Below are positions 8,443 through 17,375 of a stretch of DNA of 64,000 bases, piece after piece. Below the pieces are notes generated by a model, which was not told the DNA's origin, did not search any database, and saw only the letters and a list, made by a program, of their open reading frames with translations. The DNA is from Fidelibacterota bacterium (GTDB taxonomy: Bacteria > Pseudomonadota > Alphaproteobacteria > Rhodospirillales > Rhodospirillaceae), in contig CANJRA010000011.1 in NCBI GenBank assembly GCA_947476625.1, positions 17,257-81,256 on the forward strand. The letters are read 5' to 3'. Made by a program: the position numbers and the translations under genes. The stretch's first letter is position 1; each line of letters begins with the position of its first letter.

Positions 8443-10704
8443 ATGAGAAATCGCATGAAATTGGGACTCTTTGCTTCCACGTGTTTCGTGGCGGTCGGCG
8501 TAACTTCGCTGCCGTCTGCACATGCTGCAAGCACGGCCTCGGTGCCTTCTGTGTCCGAGGGCTTGAGCGGCGTTGTCACGAGCAGCAAAGGCCCTGAGGC
8601 CGGGGTCTGGGTAATCGCTGAGACCCGTGATTTGCCCACACGCCTGATCAAGATTGTGGTCACGGACGACCAAGGCCGCTATGTGCTGCCGGAACTTCCC
8701 AAGGCCAACTACAGTGTGTGGGTGCGCGGCTACGGATTGGTGGACTCCAAGCCCGTCAAGTCTGCCCCCGGCAAGCGCGTCGATCTGACCGCGGTCATCG
8801 CCCCGGACGCCAAGTCGGCCGCCGAGTACTACCCCGCCAACTATTGGTTCTCGATGATCAAAATCCCAGGCGTGGGTGAGTTCCCAGGCACAGGACCTAA
8901 GGGCAACGGCATTTCGCCGCGCATGAAGACCCAGCAGGACTGGCACGTCATGCTCAAAGAGAACTGCCAGATGTGCCATCAGCTGGGCAACGCGTATACC
9001 CGCAACTACGTCGATCATACGCCCGAAGGCTGGGCGCAGCGTATCACCATGGGCCGCGACTTCGGCGATCAGACCATGGGCAACACCGGTCTGGCCTACG
9101 CAAAGATCATGCAAAACAACATGACGCTCTTTGGCCGCGAGCGCGGGCTGAGCATGTATGCCGACTGGTCAAAGCGCATTGCCGAAGGCGAACTGCCGAA
9201 AGAGAGCCCGCCGCGTCCGCAAGGCCTGGAGCGCAACGTCGTGCTCACCCTGTGGGATTGGGGCCATAACCGCTTCATCCATGATGAGATCTCGACCGAC
9301 CGGCGCAATCCGACCGTCAGCGCCAATGGGCTTGTGTATGGCGTTTCGCCAACCACCGGCCGTATCGAATCGTTGGACCCGGTCAATAACGTCGCTAAGT
9401 CAGTCGCCCTGCCCGGCGACGGCAAGGATTACGACATCAACGTCTTTGCGCATAACCCCATGGTCGACCAGAAGGGCCGCGTGTGGGTGACGGATTCAAC
9501 CCGCAGCCGCCAGGTTCTCTCGGCGGAAGCCAAGGGCATCAAGATCGATGCGCCCTTGGGCGACCGCGCCGACTACTGCACGGACCCGACGCTCAACAAG
9601 TACGCCAAGTACTTCCCGCGTCCGGGCAAGAACAGCTCGCAGGTCGGCGTCTATGATCCTGCCACGAATAAGGTCAACCTCTTTCCGGCCTGCTACGGCG
9701 CTCACCACCTGGGCTTCGGGAACGATGCCAACAACACCCTGTACTTCAGCGGCGACACCAACGTCGTGGGCTGGCTCGATACCAAGGTCTATGACGAGAC
9801 GCACGACCCGAGCAAAGCGCAAGGCTGGTGCCCGATGGTGCTCAACACCAGCGAGAAGGCTACGAACAAGTTGCCCGGCCCCAGCGAAGTTACCGTGACG
9901 CCCGATTACAAGCAGTGGAAAGAACCGCTGAATGTCACGGCGGCGGGCGATGAAGGCGGCGGCGGCGGCGAGTTGAAGGTGGAGTCCGACAAGGACACGC
10001 GCATCAGCGGCTTCCTCTACGGCATGGACGTCAATCCCAAGGACGACAGCGTGTGGTTCGCCAAGACCAGCCCGTCGATGCCGACCGGCATTGTCCGGAT
10101 GGAGCGCGGCACCAATCCGCCGGAGACCTGCCATACCGAATATTATGAGCCGCCCAAAATGGCCGACGGCACCTACCGTGCCTTTGACGTCCGCGCCGTC
10201 AGCTTTGATTCCAACGGCCTTGCTTGGGCGACGTTCGGCTCGGGACAGTTCGCGAGCTTCGACCGCAAGAAGTGCAAGGTTGTAAGCGGCCCGACCGCGA
10301 CCGGCCAACATTGCCCCGAAGGCTGGACCTTCTACGACATCCCCGGTCCCCGCATTCAAGGCACCAATGTACAAGCCGACTGGAACTATCAAAACTGGAC
10401 CGACCGCTTCGACACCTTCGGCATGGGCAAGGACGTGCCGCTGAGTAACGGCACCAACTCGGACTCCTTGCTGGCCTTGCAGCCCGAGACCGGCAAGGTT
10501 CTGCAGTTCCGCGTTCCCTACCCGATGGGTTTTTACAGCCGCGGCATGGACGGGCGCATCGACAATCCCAAGACCGGTTGGAAAGGCAAAGGTATCTGGG
10601 CCACGTTCGGCTCAGGACCTGTATGGCACCAGGAAGGCGGCTTGGACGGTGAAGGGCCGCAGCTCGTGCATTTCCAGATGCGACCAGACCCGTTGGCACA
10701 CTGA
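8443..10704 (+). CDS. Exported carboxypeptidase-regulatory domain / heme c / beta-propeller fusion, copy 1
   Basis: 753 residues from the ATG at 8443 behind AGGGAGGG; a TTG two codons earlier is less likely. After a signal peptide (to about AHAAS, residue 30), a carboxypeptidase-regulatory-like beta-sandwich spans residues 41-118 (SGVVTSSKGPEAGVWVIAE, then DDQGRYVLPELP and VWVRGYGLVDS). Next comes a CxxCH heme site, C175-Q-M-C178-H179. A long Vgb/SMP-30-like propeller fills the C-terminus, with repeated blocks such as HHLGFGNDANNTLYFSGDTN and GQHCPEGWTFYDIPGP. No catalytic residues are obvious. It may be a heme-bearing dehydrogenase, lyase or binding protein. It is one of two paralogues flanking the hydrolase (other copy 12109-14328). 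Its codons end in G or C more often than those of the other copy. Confidence 0.75.
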   Translation: MRNRMKLGLFASTCFVAVGVTSLPSAHAASTASVPSVSEGLSGVVTSSKGPEAGVWVIAETRDLPTRLIKIVVTDDQGRYVLPELPKANYSVWVRGYGLVDSKPVKSAPGKRVDLTAVIAPDAKSAAEYYPANYWFSMIKIPGVGEFPGTGPKGNGISPRMKTQQDWHVMLKENCQMCHQLGNAYTRNYVDHTPEGWAQRITMGRDFGDQTMGNTGLAYAKIMQNNMTLFGRERGLSMYADWSKRIAEGELPKESPPRPQGLERNVVLTLWDWGHNRFIHDEISTDRRNPTVSANGLVYGVSPTTGRIESLDPVNNVAKSVALPGDGKDYDINVFAHNPMVDQKGRVWVTDSTRSRQVLSAEAKGIKIDAPLGDRADYCTDPTLNKYAKYFPRPGKNSSQVGVYDPATNKVNLFPACYGAHHLGFGNDANNTLYFSGDTNVVGWLDTKVYDETHDPSKAQGWCPMVLNTSEKATNKLPGPSEVTVTPDYKQWKEPLNVTAAGDEGGGGGELKVESDKDTRISGFLYGMDVNPKDDSVWFAKTSPSMPTGIVRMERGTNPPETCHTEYYEPPKMADGTYRAFDVRAVSFDSNGLAWATFGSGQFASFDRKKCKVVSGPTATGQHCPEGWTFYDIPGPRIQGTNVQADWNYQNWTDRFDTFGMGKDVPLSNGTNSDSLLALQPETGKVLQFRVPYPMGFYSRGMDGRIDNPKTGWKGKGIWATFGSGPVWHQEGGLDGEGPQLVHFQMRPDPLAH

Positions 10705-10716
10705 TTGATAAGAGAG

Positions 10717-10753
10717 CGATGGGGAACCGCCCGGAGCGGGTTGTTCCCCATCG
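10717..10753 (+). terminator. Imperfect hairpin after the first propeller gene
   Basis: CGATGGGGAAC (from 10717) pairs with GTTCCCCATCG (to 10753); inside it CCC pairs with GGG around a short loop, with a two-base mismatch. It lacks a T tract and lies between the propeller gene and the hydrolase gene, so it may attenuate transcription or stabilise the upstream mRNA rather than fully terminate. Confidence 0.45.
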
Positions 10754-10789
10754 TGTTAAATGACTGAACAAAAGTGGAGATGTCTTGCC

Positions 10790-11872
10790 ATGAAATTCAT
10801 CGGTCTCGTGTGCGCCGCGTTTTTTGCAGCATCTCTGTGGGCGCAGCCCACTCCAGCGCTGGCACAACAGGAAAAGAAGATCGTCCTAAAGGATGAATAT
10901 GCCGACGTGAACGGCGTGCGGCTTCATTACCTGACCGCTGGCGAAGGCCCGTTGATCATCTTCGTCCATGGCTTTTTCAACTTCTCTTATTACTGGAAGG
11001 ACCAGCTGGAGGAGTTCGCAAAGGATCACAAAGTCGTCGCCTATGACCAGCGCGGGTACAACCTGTCATCGCGTCCGACGGATATCGAACAGTACAAAAT
11101 GAAATATCTTGTCGAGGATCTCCGTCAGCTGGCGGTTAAGCTGAACGGCAACAAGAAGTTCATTCTGGTTGGTCACGATTGGGGCGGTTTAGTTACCTAC
11201 GCTTTTACGATGTATCACCCCGAGATGGTCGACAAACTCATTCAGACCAACGCAGCGCATCTGTTCGTCAGCGAGCGTGAGCTGCGGAAAAATCCGTGGC
11301 AGCGCTATGTCGCCAATTACGCGCTGATCCATAGCGGTTACGGCACACCGGAAGAGGTGGCCGCCGACACAGCCGTCATCGATAAAGCTGAAGCAACGCG
11401 GCGTGCGACCCGTCCCGGCTCGTGGCTCGACAACCACGTCAAAAGCGGACACTACACCGAGGCAGATCGCCAGAAATGGATCGATGCTTGGTCGCAGCCC
11501 GGAGCGTTTCGCGCGGCACGCGACTTCTACAAGGTCAACGACCGCAATCCGCCTTTCAACGCCACGCATCCGGCCGATACGGTTCGTGCGTCGTGGTCAG
11601 CCGAAGCGGTCACGCGCGGCGCGAAGTCGGTTATCATCAACGTGCCCACGGCCGTCCTCTGGGGCATCAAAGACGGTGCGTTGCCCGTCAACAACCTGAC
11701 CGGCCTGGACGAGTGGATCACAGACCTCAGGGTCAAGATGTTTCCAGAAAACGGTCACGACCTCTCGGCCGAAAACTACCAGGGCTTCAATCATGCGATG
11801 AGGGCGTTCCTGGCCGGAAGCCTGCCACGCGAAAGTGTGTACAGCCCCGAAGAGCTTAAGAAAGCACCTTAG
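10790..11872 (+). CDS. Exported alpha/beta hydrolase, epoxide hydrolase / haloalkane dehalogenase type
   Basis: 360 residues. The ATG at 10790 is preferred to one 30 bases upstream because GGAG lies before it and the signal peptide (ending near ALAQQ) then starts at residue 1. The fold is clear: oxyanion motif VHGFF (H60-G61), nucleophile elbow GHDWGG with D130, acid candidate D295 in WGIKDGALP, and catalytic H323 in ENGHD. An aspartate nucleophile in GHDWGG is typical of epoxide hydrolases and haloalkane dehalogenases rather than serine esterases. The signal peptide is unusual for this group, which is mostly cytoplasmic. It sits between the two propeller-fusion genes, suggesting it acts on a periplasmic intermediate of the same pathway. 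The substrate is unknown. Confidence 0.8.
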   Translation: MKFIGLVCAAFFAASLWAQPTPALAQQEKKIVLKDEYADVNGVRLHYLTAGEGPLIIFVHGFFNFSYYWKDQLEEFAKDHKVVAYDQRGYNLSSRPTDIEQYKMKYLVEDLRQLAVKLNGNKKFILVGHDWGGLVTYAFTMYHPEMVDKLIQTNAAHLFVSERELRKNPWQRYVANYALIHSGYGTPEEVAADTAVIDKAEATRRATRPGSWLDNHVKSGHYTEADRQKWIDAWSQPGAFRAARDFYKVNDRNPPFNATHPADTVRASWSAEAVTRGAKSVIINVPTAVLWGIKDGALPVNNLTGLDEWITDLRVKMFPENGHDLSAENYQGFNHAMRAFLAGSLPRESVYSPEELKKAP

Positions 11873-11907
11873 GCACCGCTCTTCTTTCTTAAGAGCGGTG
11901 CCTAAGG
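11867..11907 (+). terminator. 17-bp perfect hairpin overlapping the hydrolase stop codon
   Basis: CCTTAGGCACCGCTCTT (11867-11883) pairs perfectly with AAGAGCGGTGCCTAAGG (11891-11907) around a 7-base loop. The left arm contains the TAG stop of the hydrolase gene. There is no T run, so it may act as a bidirectional terminator core or an mRNA 3' end protector. Confidence 0.5.
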
Positions 11908-11913
11908 GCACGC

Positions 11914-11924
11914 TGCAGTGCACA
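11914..11924. promoter_or_regulatory. TGCAGTGCACA motif upstream of the second propeller gene
   Basis: The 11-mer TGCAGTGCACA also occurs at 18244-18254, where it is part of a perfect palindrome between the cupin gene and cassette copy 2. Finding it in two cluster intergenic regions suggests a shared operator, but two occurrences are weak evidence. Confidence 0.25.
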
Positions 11925-12108
11925 ATCCCTTCAGTCGTCGTCAGGTACGATGGCTTAATTTAAATATTGTGGCCTATTTTGCGCAGTATGCCGATGTATA
12001 CAGGCTCGGCTCAGTATTAGTATATTAACGTAGCAAACCAGGGTGGATGGGTTTGACGCACAGTGCGCGTGCAGATTGACGTGTGAATCCGTTAGGGAGG
12101 GATTGAGC

Positions 12109-14328
12109 ATGACAACGCGGCTTGGACTTTACGCAGCGGCTTCGGCAATATTAATGCTGGGGACTGCGCTAACGAATATGAGTTTCGCTGCGGAGGCGGC
12201 AAAAACTGGAATTTTGAGCGGCGCTGTTACCAGCAGCAAAGGCCCCGAAGCTGGCGTATGGGTCATCGCTGAAACCAGAGACTTGCCGACGCGCCTCATT
12301 AAGATTGTCGTCACCGATGATCGGGGCCGCTATGTGTTGCCTGAACTTCCTGCGGGCGCAAAATATAAAGTCTGGGTGCGCGGCTACGGCTTGGTTGATT
12401 CCCAGGCGGTCGAGACCACCGCCGGCAACAGAAACCTTAATCTGAAAGCCGTGCTCGCGCCAAGCCCCGCTGCAGCGGCGGAGTTCTATCCATCCAATTA
12501 CTGGCTTTCGCTGATGAAGATTCCAGCGGAAAACGAATTTCCCGGAACCGGCCCGAAAGGCAACGGGATTCCCCCGACGATGAAATCACAGCAGCAATGG
12601 GCCACTCAACTTAAGTCCGGCTGTTTGCTCTGCCATCAGCAAGGCGGCGCATCGACGCGCATCTTGGAATACAGCACAGCGGAAGCGTGGCGTGATCGTT
12701 TGCGCCAAGCGCGGCCGGAAGGTGACCAGACCGTTGGTAACCATGGCGATGGTATTGCGCATTCCATGCAGAACAACATGACCGCGCTGGGATCGCGTGG
12801 CCTGGAAGTCTTTGCCGATTGGACGACCCGCGTGGCTAAAGGCGAGATTCCGCATGAAACCCCGCCGCGTCCCGCGGGAGTCGAGCGTAACGTCGTGCTG
12901 ACGATTTGGGATTTTGCGTTCGGTCGCGCGCTTCACGACGAGATCACAACGGACAGACGCAACCCCACAGTCAATGCGGGTGGCCCGGTTTATGCTTTGG
13001 CGCCGACAACCGGAAAACTGGAGACGTTGGATCCGGTCGCCAACCAAGCCGGCGAATTTGCGTTGCCGCCATTGCCCGGCAAGGAACAGCTCAACGTTTA
13101 TCCGCACAACCCAATGATTGACGGTAAGGGGCGCGTATGGATTACCGATTGGGGTCAGTACACGTTGCCTAAATCCCAGCAGTCGAAAGCTTTAGACCGC
13201 GAGGAATTCTGTTCAAACCCGTCGAACAAATTCGCCAAATATTACCCGATGCCCGGAGATACAAACGACCGGCGCATCATGGTGTTCGATCCGAACACTG
13301 AATCGACGGTCAGCATACCGATCTGCTTCGGCGTCCATCACTTGAGCTTCGATAACGACAAGAACGACACGCTGTACTTCAGCGGAGACACCAACGTCGT
13401 CGGCTGGATTGAGACAAAAGTGTTCGATGAAACCAAGGATCCCAGCAAGGCGCTAGGCTGGTGTCCGATGGTGCTCGATACCAAACAAAAGGCGGCTTCT
13501 GGGAATGTCGCCATCACGCCTGACAGTTCTCAGTGGAACCAGCCGCAAAGTGCCGGACGCGTCGCTGCCGGAGAAGAAGGCGGCGGGGCGGCTACCGCAA
13601 TGGATCCGAACAAAGACACCCGCATCAGCGGTTTCTTGTACGGTATGGATGCCGCTCTTGGAGAGGGTGATGGTTCGGTCTGGTTCGGTAGAACAAGCCC
13701 ATTCCCCAACGGTATCGTCAGGTTCGAACGCGGCTCCAACCCGCCGGAAACCTGCAAGACCGAGTTTTTTGAACCGCCCAAATTGCCTGATGGCAATTAT
13801 GCCGCGTTCCTCAGCCGCAGCGTGGCCGTGGATACCAACGGCGTCGCATGGGTGACATTCAACAGTGGGAAGATTGGCAGCTTTGACCGCAAAAAATGCA
13901 AGGTGCTGCGCGGCCCAACGGCAACCGGCCAACATTGTCCCGAGGGTTGGACATTCCACGATATTCCCGGCCCAAAATTGCAAGGTACCAATATCGCGGC
14001 GGATTGGCATTACACAAACTGGGTCGACATCTACGATACCTTCGGCTTGGGCAAGAATACGCCGATCGCGCCGGGTACCAATTCGGACTCGCTGATTGCG
14101 ATCATGCCCGATACGGGCAAGACATTGCAGTTCCGCGTTCCATATCCTCGCGGGTTCTTCGGTCGCGGCGTCGATGGACGTATTGATGATCCGAAAACCG
14201 GCTGGAAAGGTAAAGGCCTCTGGTCGAGCTATTCCATGACGCCGAATTGGCATCAGGAAGGCGGCCTCGATGCAGAAGGCCCGCAGATCGTGCACTTCCA
14301 GTTGCGTGCCAATCCGCTCGAAGAGTAA
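12109..14328 (+). CDS. Exported carboxypeptidase-regulatory domain / heme c / beta-propeller fusion, copy 2
   Basis: 739 residues from the ATG at 12109 behind GTTAGGGAGGG. It has the same architecture as 8443-10704: a signal peptide (to about FAAEA), a regulatory-like beta-sandwich (SGAVTSSKGPEAGVWVIAE; YVLPELPAGAKYKVWVRGYG), a heme site C172-L-L-C175-H176, then the propeller with HHLSFDNDKNDTLYFSGDTN and GQHCPEGWTFHDIPGP. The two proteins align over their whole length, but this gene uses more A/T-ending codons, so the pair is not a recent duplication. A 236-base gap before it contains an inverted repeat and a possible operator. It converges on the VOC gene, with a hairpin between. Confidence 0.75.
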   Translation: MTTRLGLYAAASAILMLGTALTNMSFAAEAAKTGILSGAVTSSKGPEAGVWVIAETRDLPTRLIKIVVTDDRGRYVLPELPAGAKYKVWVRGYGLVDSQAVETTAGNRNLNLKAVLAPSPAAAAEFYPSNYWLSLMKIPAENEFPGTGPKGNGIPPTMKSQQQWATQLKSGCLLCHQQGGASTRILEYSTAEAWRDRLRQARPEGDQTVGNHGDGIAHSMQNNMTALGSRGLEVFADWTTRVAKGEIPHETPPRPAGVERNVVLTIWDFAFGRALHDEITTDRRNPTVNAGGPVYALAPTTGKLETLDPVANQAGEFALPPLPGKEQLNVYPHNPMIDGKGRVWITDWGQYTLPKSQQSKALDREEFCSNPSNKFAKYYPMPGDTNDRRIMVFDPNTESTVSIPICFGVHHLSFDNDKNDTLYFSGDTNVVGWIETKVFDETKDPSKALGWCPMVLDTKQKAASGNVAITPDSSQWNQPQSAGRVAAGEEGGGAATAMDPNKDTRISGFLYGMDAALGEGDGSVWFGRTSPFPNGIVRFERGSNPPETCKTEFFEPPKLPDGNYAAFLSRSVAVDTNGVAWVTFNSGKIGSFDRKKCKVLRGPTATGQHCPEGWTFHDIPGPKLQGTNIAADWHYTNWVDIYDTFGLGKNTPIAPGTNSDSLIAIMPDTGKTLQFRVPYPRGFFGRGVDGRIDDPKTGWKGKGLWSSYSMTPNWHQEGGLDAEGPQIVHFQLRANPLEE

Positions 14329-14346
14329 GCGCGTTACGGTTAGTCA

Positions 14347-14381
14347 GGCCACCAAAAAGGATAAATTCCTTTTTGGTGGCC
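14347..14381. terminator. Bidirectional terminator-like hairpin
   Basis: GGCCACCAAAAAGG (14347-14360) pairs perfectly with CCTTTTTGGTGGCC (14368-14381) around a 7-base loop. It lies between convergent genes and carries A and T runs inside the stem. Confidence 0.6.
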
Positions 14382-14411
14382 GATTAATTCCAGTCTTCAA
14401 GATTGCGGCTA

Positions 14412-14951
14412 CTACTGATGAAATTGCAGTAGTTCGATAGCATAGCCGTCAGGGTCCTTGGTAAAAGCGACCGAGATTGTTTTGGCAGACGGCTTGGGCG
14501 ATGGCAGATTTGTACGCTTGCCGGTAATGACATAACCAGCAGCCTCAACCTTAGCCACACGCTCTTCAAAATCGAAAATGATAAACGTTATGTTGTTGAA
14601 GCCGTTGCCGATAACCAGCGGCTCCGTTCGCTTTTTGTCGAATACCAACACAATCGTGTCTTCAAAATCCCCGCCGCTGCGCGTCAGCAAGGTCTCGTTA
14701 AGCGCGGGTCTGTCGACAACGCGCGCGACCTTCAAGCCCATGACATTGGTATAGAAATCCAGAGATCGCTCTAGGTTGGATACATTTATTTTTGTGTAGC
14801 CTATGTATGGCGGCGCGCTGGCCTCTGATGCGCGGGCCGCCGAATTTTGGCCGATAGGCATGGAGATCGCCGCACATACTAAGGTAAGCATGCACGCGAG
14901 CCCACCCAAGCGCGCTGCGACTGACAGCTTTCCGCTGCAACTGAAGGTCAT
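14412..14951 (-). CDS. Exported VOC (glyoxalase/dioxygenase fold) protein
   Basis: 179 residues with GAGGAG 8 bases before the ATG. A signal peptide (hydrophobic stretch residues 15-30, cleavage near ARASEA) precedes one vicinal-oxygen-chelate domain: YTKINVSNLERSLDFYTNVMGLK, then FNNITFIIFDFEERVAKVEAAG, and a C-terminal FTKDPDGYAIELLQF. The DPDGYAIELLQ end with its glutamate is the metal-ligand strand of glyoxalase I-like proteins. The usual first-strand His is not evident (YTKIN), so metal binding may differ. An exported VOC protein is unusual. It is the last gene of the leftward cupin / cytochrome / PQQ dehydrogenase group, 42 bases after the dehydrogenase, and probably isomerises or cleaves a product of that enzyme; this is inferred. 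Confidence 0.75.
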   Translation of the reverse strand: MTFSCSGKLSVAARLGGLACMLTLVCAAISMPIGQNSAARASEASAPPYIGYTKINVSNLERSLDFYTNVMGLKVARVVDRPALNETLLTRSGGDFEDTIVLVFDKKRTEPLVIGNGFNNITFIIFDFEERVAKVEAAGYVITGKRTNLPSPKPSAKTISVAFTKDPDGYAIELLQFHQ

Positions 14952-14993
14952 GCGTCATCTCCTCGTTACGCGTGCATACATACCAGTAAAACT

Positions 14994-16988
14994 TTACGGC
15001 AAAGCGAGCGCGATCAACTCCGCGGGCATATCGTCCCAACTCACAGCAACCACGATGTATTGCTTGCCGCCGGCCATGTAAGTCATCGGCGCACCCGAAG
15101 TGCCGCCGGGCAGATCCATCTCCCAGATGACTTTGCCGTCGGCTTTGTCAAATGCGCGGAACTTCTTTCCGCCGCCCCAAGCCGGAACGCGAAATGGCCC
15201 GCTGGGCCCGCGTTGCCCTTCGCCGATAAAGAGCAATGTTTTAGTCACCAAAGGCGAAGCCCGGTTCGGCGTGCCGAGCGGCGGTAGATTCAGATATTTG
15301 AGCGACGGGTGGTTTCGCGGTCCGTCGCCGTTGGGCACCCGCCAGGTGATCTCGCCCTTGTTCAAATTCATCGCGACAATGCTGCCGTAAGGCGGCTTGG
15401 TCATTGGCAACCGCGAGCCGCCATCTGCACCGATCGGTTTGTTCGGGTCCACTTCCTGATATGGGAGCTCGAGGTTGGTGCTGAACATTGATTCATTCTT
15501 GCGCTCGTATGCAAAGGGCGAGCGCGCGTTCGCTGGCTTATTGACGAGCGTACGAACGGGATTGCGTGTGACCGAAATGTACAGCATGCCCGTTTCAGGA
15601 TCGAACCCCGCGCCTTGCCAATCCGCGCCACCCGTCGTGCCGGGTGTCATGACAATTTCTTCGCCAAGCGGCGCCGGTGTGAAGACCGGCACCGATTTAT
15701 ATTTCGCCATCTGTTCAATGGCAGCGGCACGCAGTTCAGGGGTGAAGTCGATGAGATCGTCAGTCGTCAAATTCTGCAGTTCGAACGGCGGCGGCTTGGT
15801 GGGGATCGGTTGCGTGGACGAGTACCACTCACCAGGAACGTTGCTGGCAGGCACCGCGCGTTCTTCAATCGGCCATACCGGCTTGCCGTTCTCGCGATTT
15901 AAGACGTAGGCATAAGACTGCTTGGTCAGTTGCACGAGCGCTTTAATTTTCCGCCCGTCGACAGTGATATCCGTGAGGATCGGTCCCGTGGGATTATCAA
16001 AGTCCCAGATATCATGATGAATAACTTGATAATGCCAAACGCGCTTTCCGGTTTTGGCGTCAAGGCACAGCACCGAATTGGCGAACAAGTTATCGCCGGG
16101 GCGATGGCCACCGTAAAAATCGTTCGTCGAGGCTTGCGTGGGTATGTAGACATATCCCAGCTTCTCATCGGCCGTCAGCCACGACCATGCACCGGCGCCG
16201 CCGTTTTGGTCGGCCGTACCGTTCAGCCACGTTTCATAACCGAATTCACCTTTGCGAGGGACAACGTGAAACGTCCATAACAATTTACCCGAAAGCGTGT
16301 CGTAACCGCGAATATCCCCGGGCACATCGAGTGCCGGTGTGACGCCTTCCGGTATTTTATCCCGCGCCAATGTCGGCACGCCTGCGATGACAACGACATC
16401 CCCCACAACGACGGGGAAAGACGACCACGAAAATCCGCCGACAGGTGAATTGGGCCGCGCGTCTGGATAGTTTATCAAATCAACCCGGCCGCCGTCGCCA
16501 AAAGCGGGATAGCGTTCGCCGGTTTTGGCGTTCAGCGCAATCAGGTCAGAACCATCGAGCGCGAAGATGCGGGCATCTTTGCCGTCGGTCCAATAAGAAA
16601 CGCCGCGGCTGCGCCCACCTATTTCGGCCTTTGAATCAATCCATACAACCTTGCCTGTGGTCGGGTCCAAGGCCGTCACCGGCCCAAGTTCGCTACGCAT
16701 ATAAAGCAGGCCGCCGACCATGATCGGGGTGTGTTGGAAGTTGCCTGCGATCGGCGCGGGCATATCTTTAAGTGTTTCCGGCAGCGCGGCTTTCTGACGC
16801 CATACGATGCGAAGGTCTTTGACGTTCTTCGCGGTAATTTGATCGATCGGCGAATATTTCTGACCGGCGGGTGTGCCGCCGTAGGCCGGCCAATCAGTAA
16901 CTTTATCGGCAGCTATGGCGCCCGGAACGATACTAGCTGACCCCAGCAAAGCTCCTAAGAGCCCGACGGCGATGATATGCCGATTCAT
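14994..16988 (-). CDS. PQQ-dependent dehydrogenase, periplasmic, copy 2
   Basis: 664 residues with a Sec signal peptide (MNRHIIAVGLLGALLG..., cleavage near AIAAD) and AAGGAG upstream of the start. It is a quinoprotein propeller of the same subfamily as 6346-8298: WPAYGGTPAGQKYSPIDQI at the N-terminus, WHYQVIHHDIWDFDNP in the middle, PIEERAVPASNVPGEW, and a C-terminal GGTSGAPMTYMAGGKQYIVV. It lacks a lipobox and has no heme motif, so it should be soluble and need an external electron acceptor. That is probably the small cytochrome c encoded 60 bases upstream in the same direction, an arrangement familiar from PQQ alcohol dehydrogenases. The substrate is unknown. Confidence 0.85.
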   Translation of the reverse strand: MNRHIIAVGLLGALLGSASIVPGAIAADKVTDWPAYGGTPAGQKYSPIDQITAKNVKDLRIVWRQKAALPETLKDMPAPIAGNFQHTPIMVGGLLYMRSELGPVTALDPTTGKVVWIDSKAEIGGRSRGVSYWTDGKDARIFALDGSDLIALNAKTGERYPAFGDGGRVDLINYPDARPNSPVGGFSWSSFPVVVGDVVVIAGVPTLARDKIPEGVTPALDVPGDIRGYDTLSGKLLWTFHVVPRKGEFGYETWLNGTADQNGGAGAWSWLTADEKLGYVYIPTQASTNDFYGGHRPGDNLFANSVLCLDAKTGKRVWHYQVIHHDIWDFDNPTGPILTDITVDGRKIKALVQLTKQSYAYVLNRENGKPVWPIEERAVPASNVPGEWYSSTQPIPTKPPPFELQNLTTDDLIDFTPELRAAAIEQMAKYKSVPVFTPAPLGEEIVMTPGTTGGADWQGAGFDPETGMLYISVTRNPVRTLVNKPANARSPFAYERKNESMFSTNLELPYQEVDPNKPIGADGGSRLPMTKPPYGSIVAMNLNKGEITWRVPNGDGPRNHPSLKYLNLPPLGTPNRASPLVTKTLLFIGEGQRGPSGPFRVPAWGGGKKFRAFDKADGKVIWEMDLPGGTSGAPMTYMAGGKQYIVVAVSWDDMPAELIALALP

Positions 16989-17048
16989 GTGGTTCTCCTT
17001 TTTTTAATTCGATCCAGAAAAAGGCTTTCGCACGTCGCAAGTACAAAC

Positions 17049-17375
17049 TTAATGCGCGGCTAGTGTGGTGAGATAAGCGACGACGTCGGCAATCTCTTCA
17101 TTTGATATTGTGTTCTTTGGCAGCGGTGGCATTTCACCTCGTCCGAGGCGCGCGATATAAAGTACTTGGTCGGCTGTATGGTTCAGGGGCACAAGCGTCG
17201 GCGCTTCGGCGCCCTCACCTGCCGGTCCGTGGCATCGTGCGCATACGCGGTCGTATACTTTTTGACCGGGCGCATCCTCCGCCAAAGCGCTGGTTGCTAA
17301 GCTTGAAACGAGCATCGCCGACGCCAAAAGCATGCTGCGCGAGCATCTAAAAAATACCCTCGGTGCGAACTTCAT
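17049..17375 (-). CDS. Small exported class I cytochrome c
   Basis: 108 residues if started at the ATG at 17375. Longer in-frame starts exist (17396, 17426), but this one gives a normal signal peptide, and the heme motif (C45-A-R-C48-H49) and axial M82 (GEMPPL) then fall at the same residue numbers as in the cytochrome at 143-481. No start has a strong Shine-Dalgarno. It is a mono-heme periplasmic electron carrier immediately upstream of the PQQ dehydrogenase gene, its likely partner. Confidence 0.8.
   Translation of the reverse strand: MKFAPRVFFRCSRSMLLASAMLVSSLATSALAEDAPGQKVYDRVCARCHGPAGEGAEAPTLVPLNHTADQVLYIARLGRGEMPPLPKNTISNEEIADVVAYLTTLAAH

Noticed and set aside
9496..10392. 298-codon open frame opposite the first propeller-fusion gene
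   Set aside because: Complete overlap with a supported gene; low-complexity Val/Ala/Gly translation typical of antisense of a G/C-rich gene.
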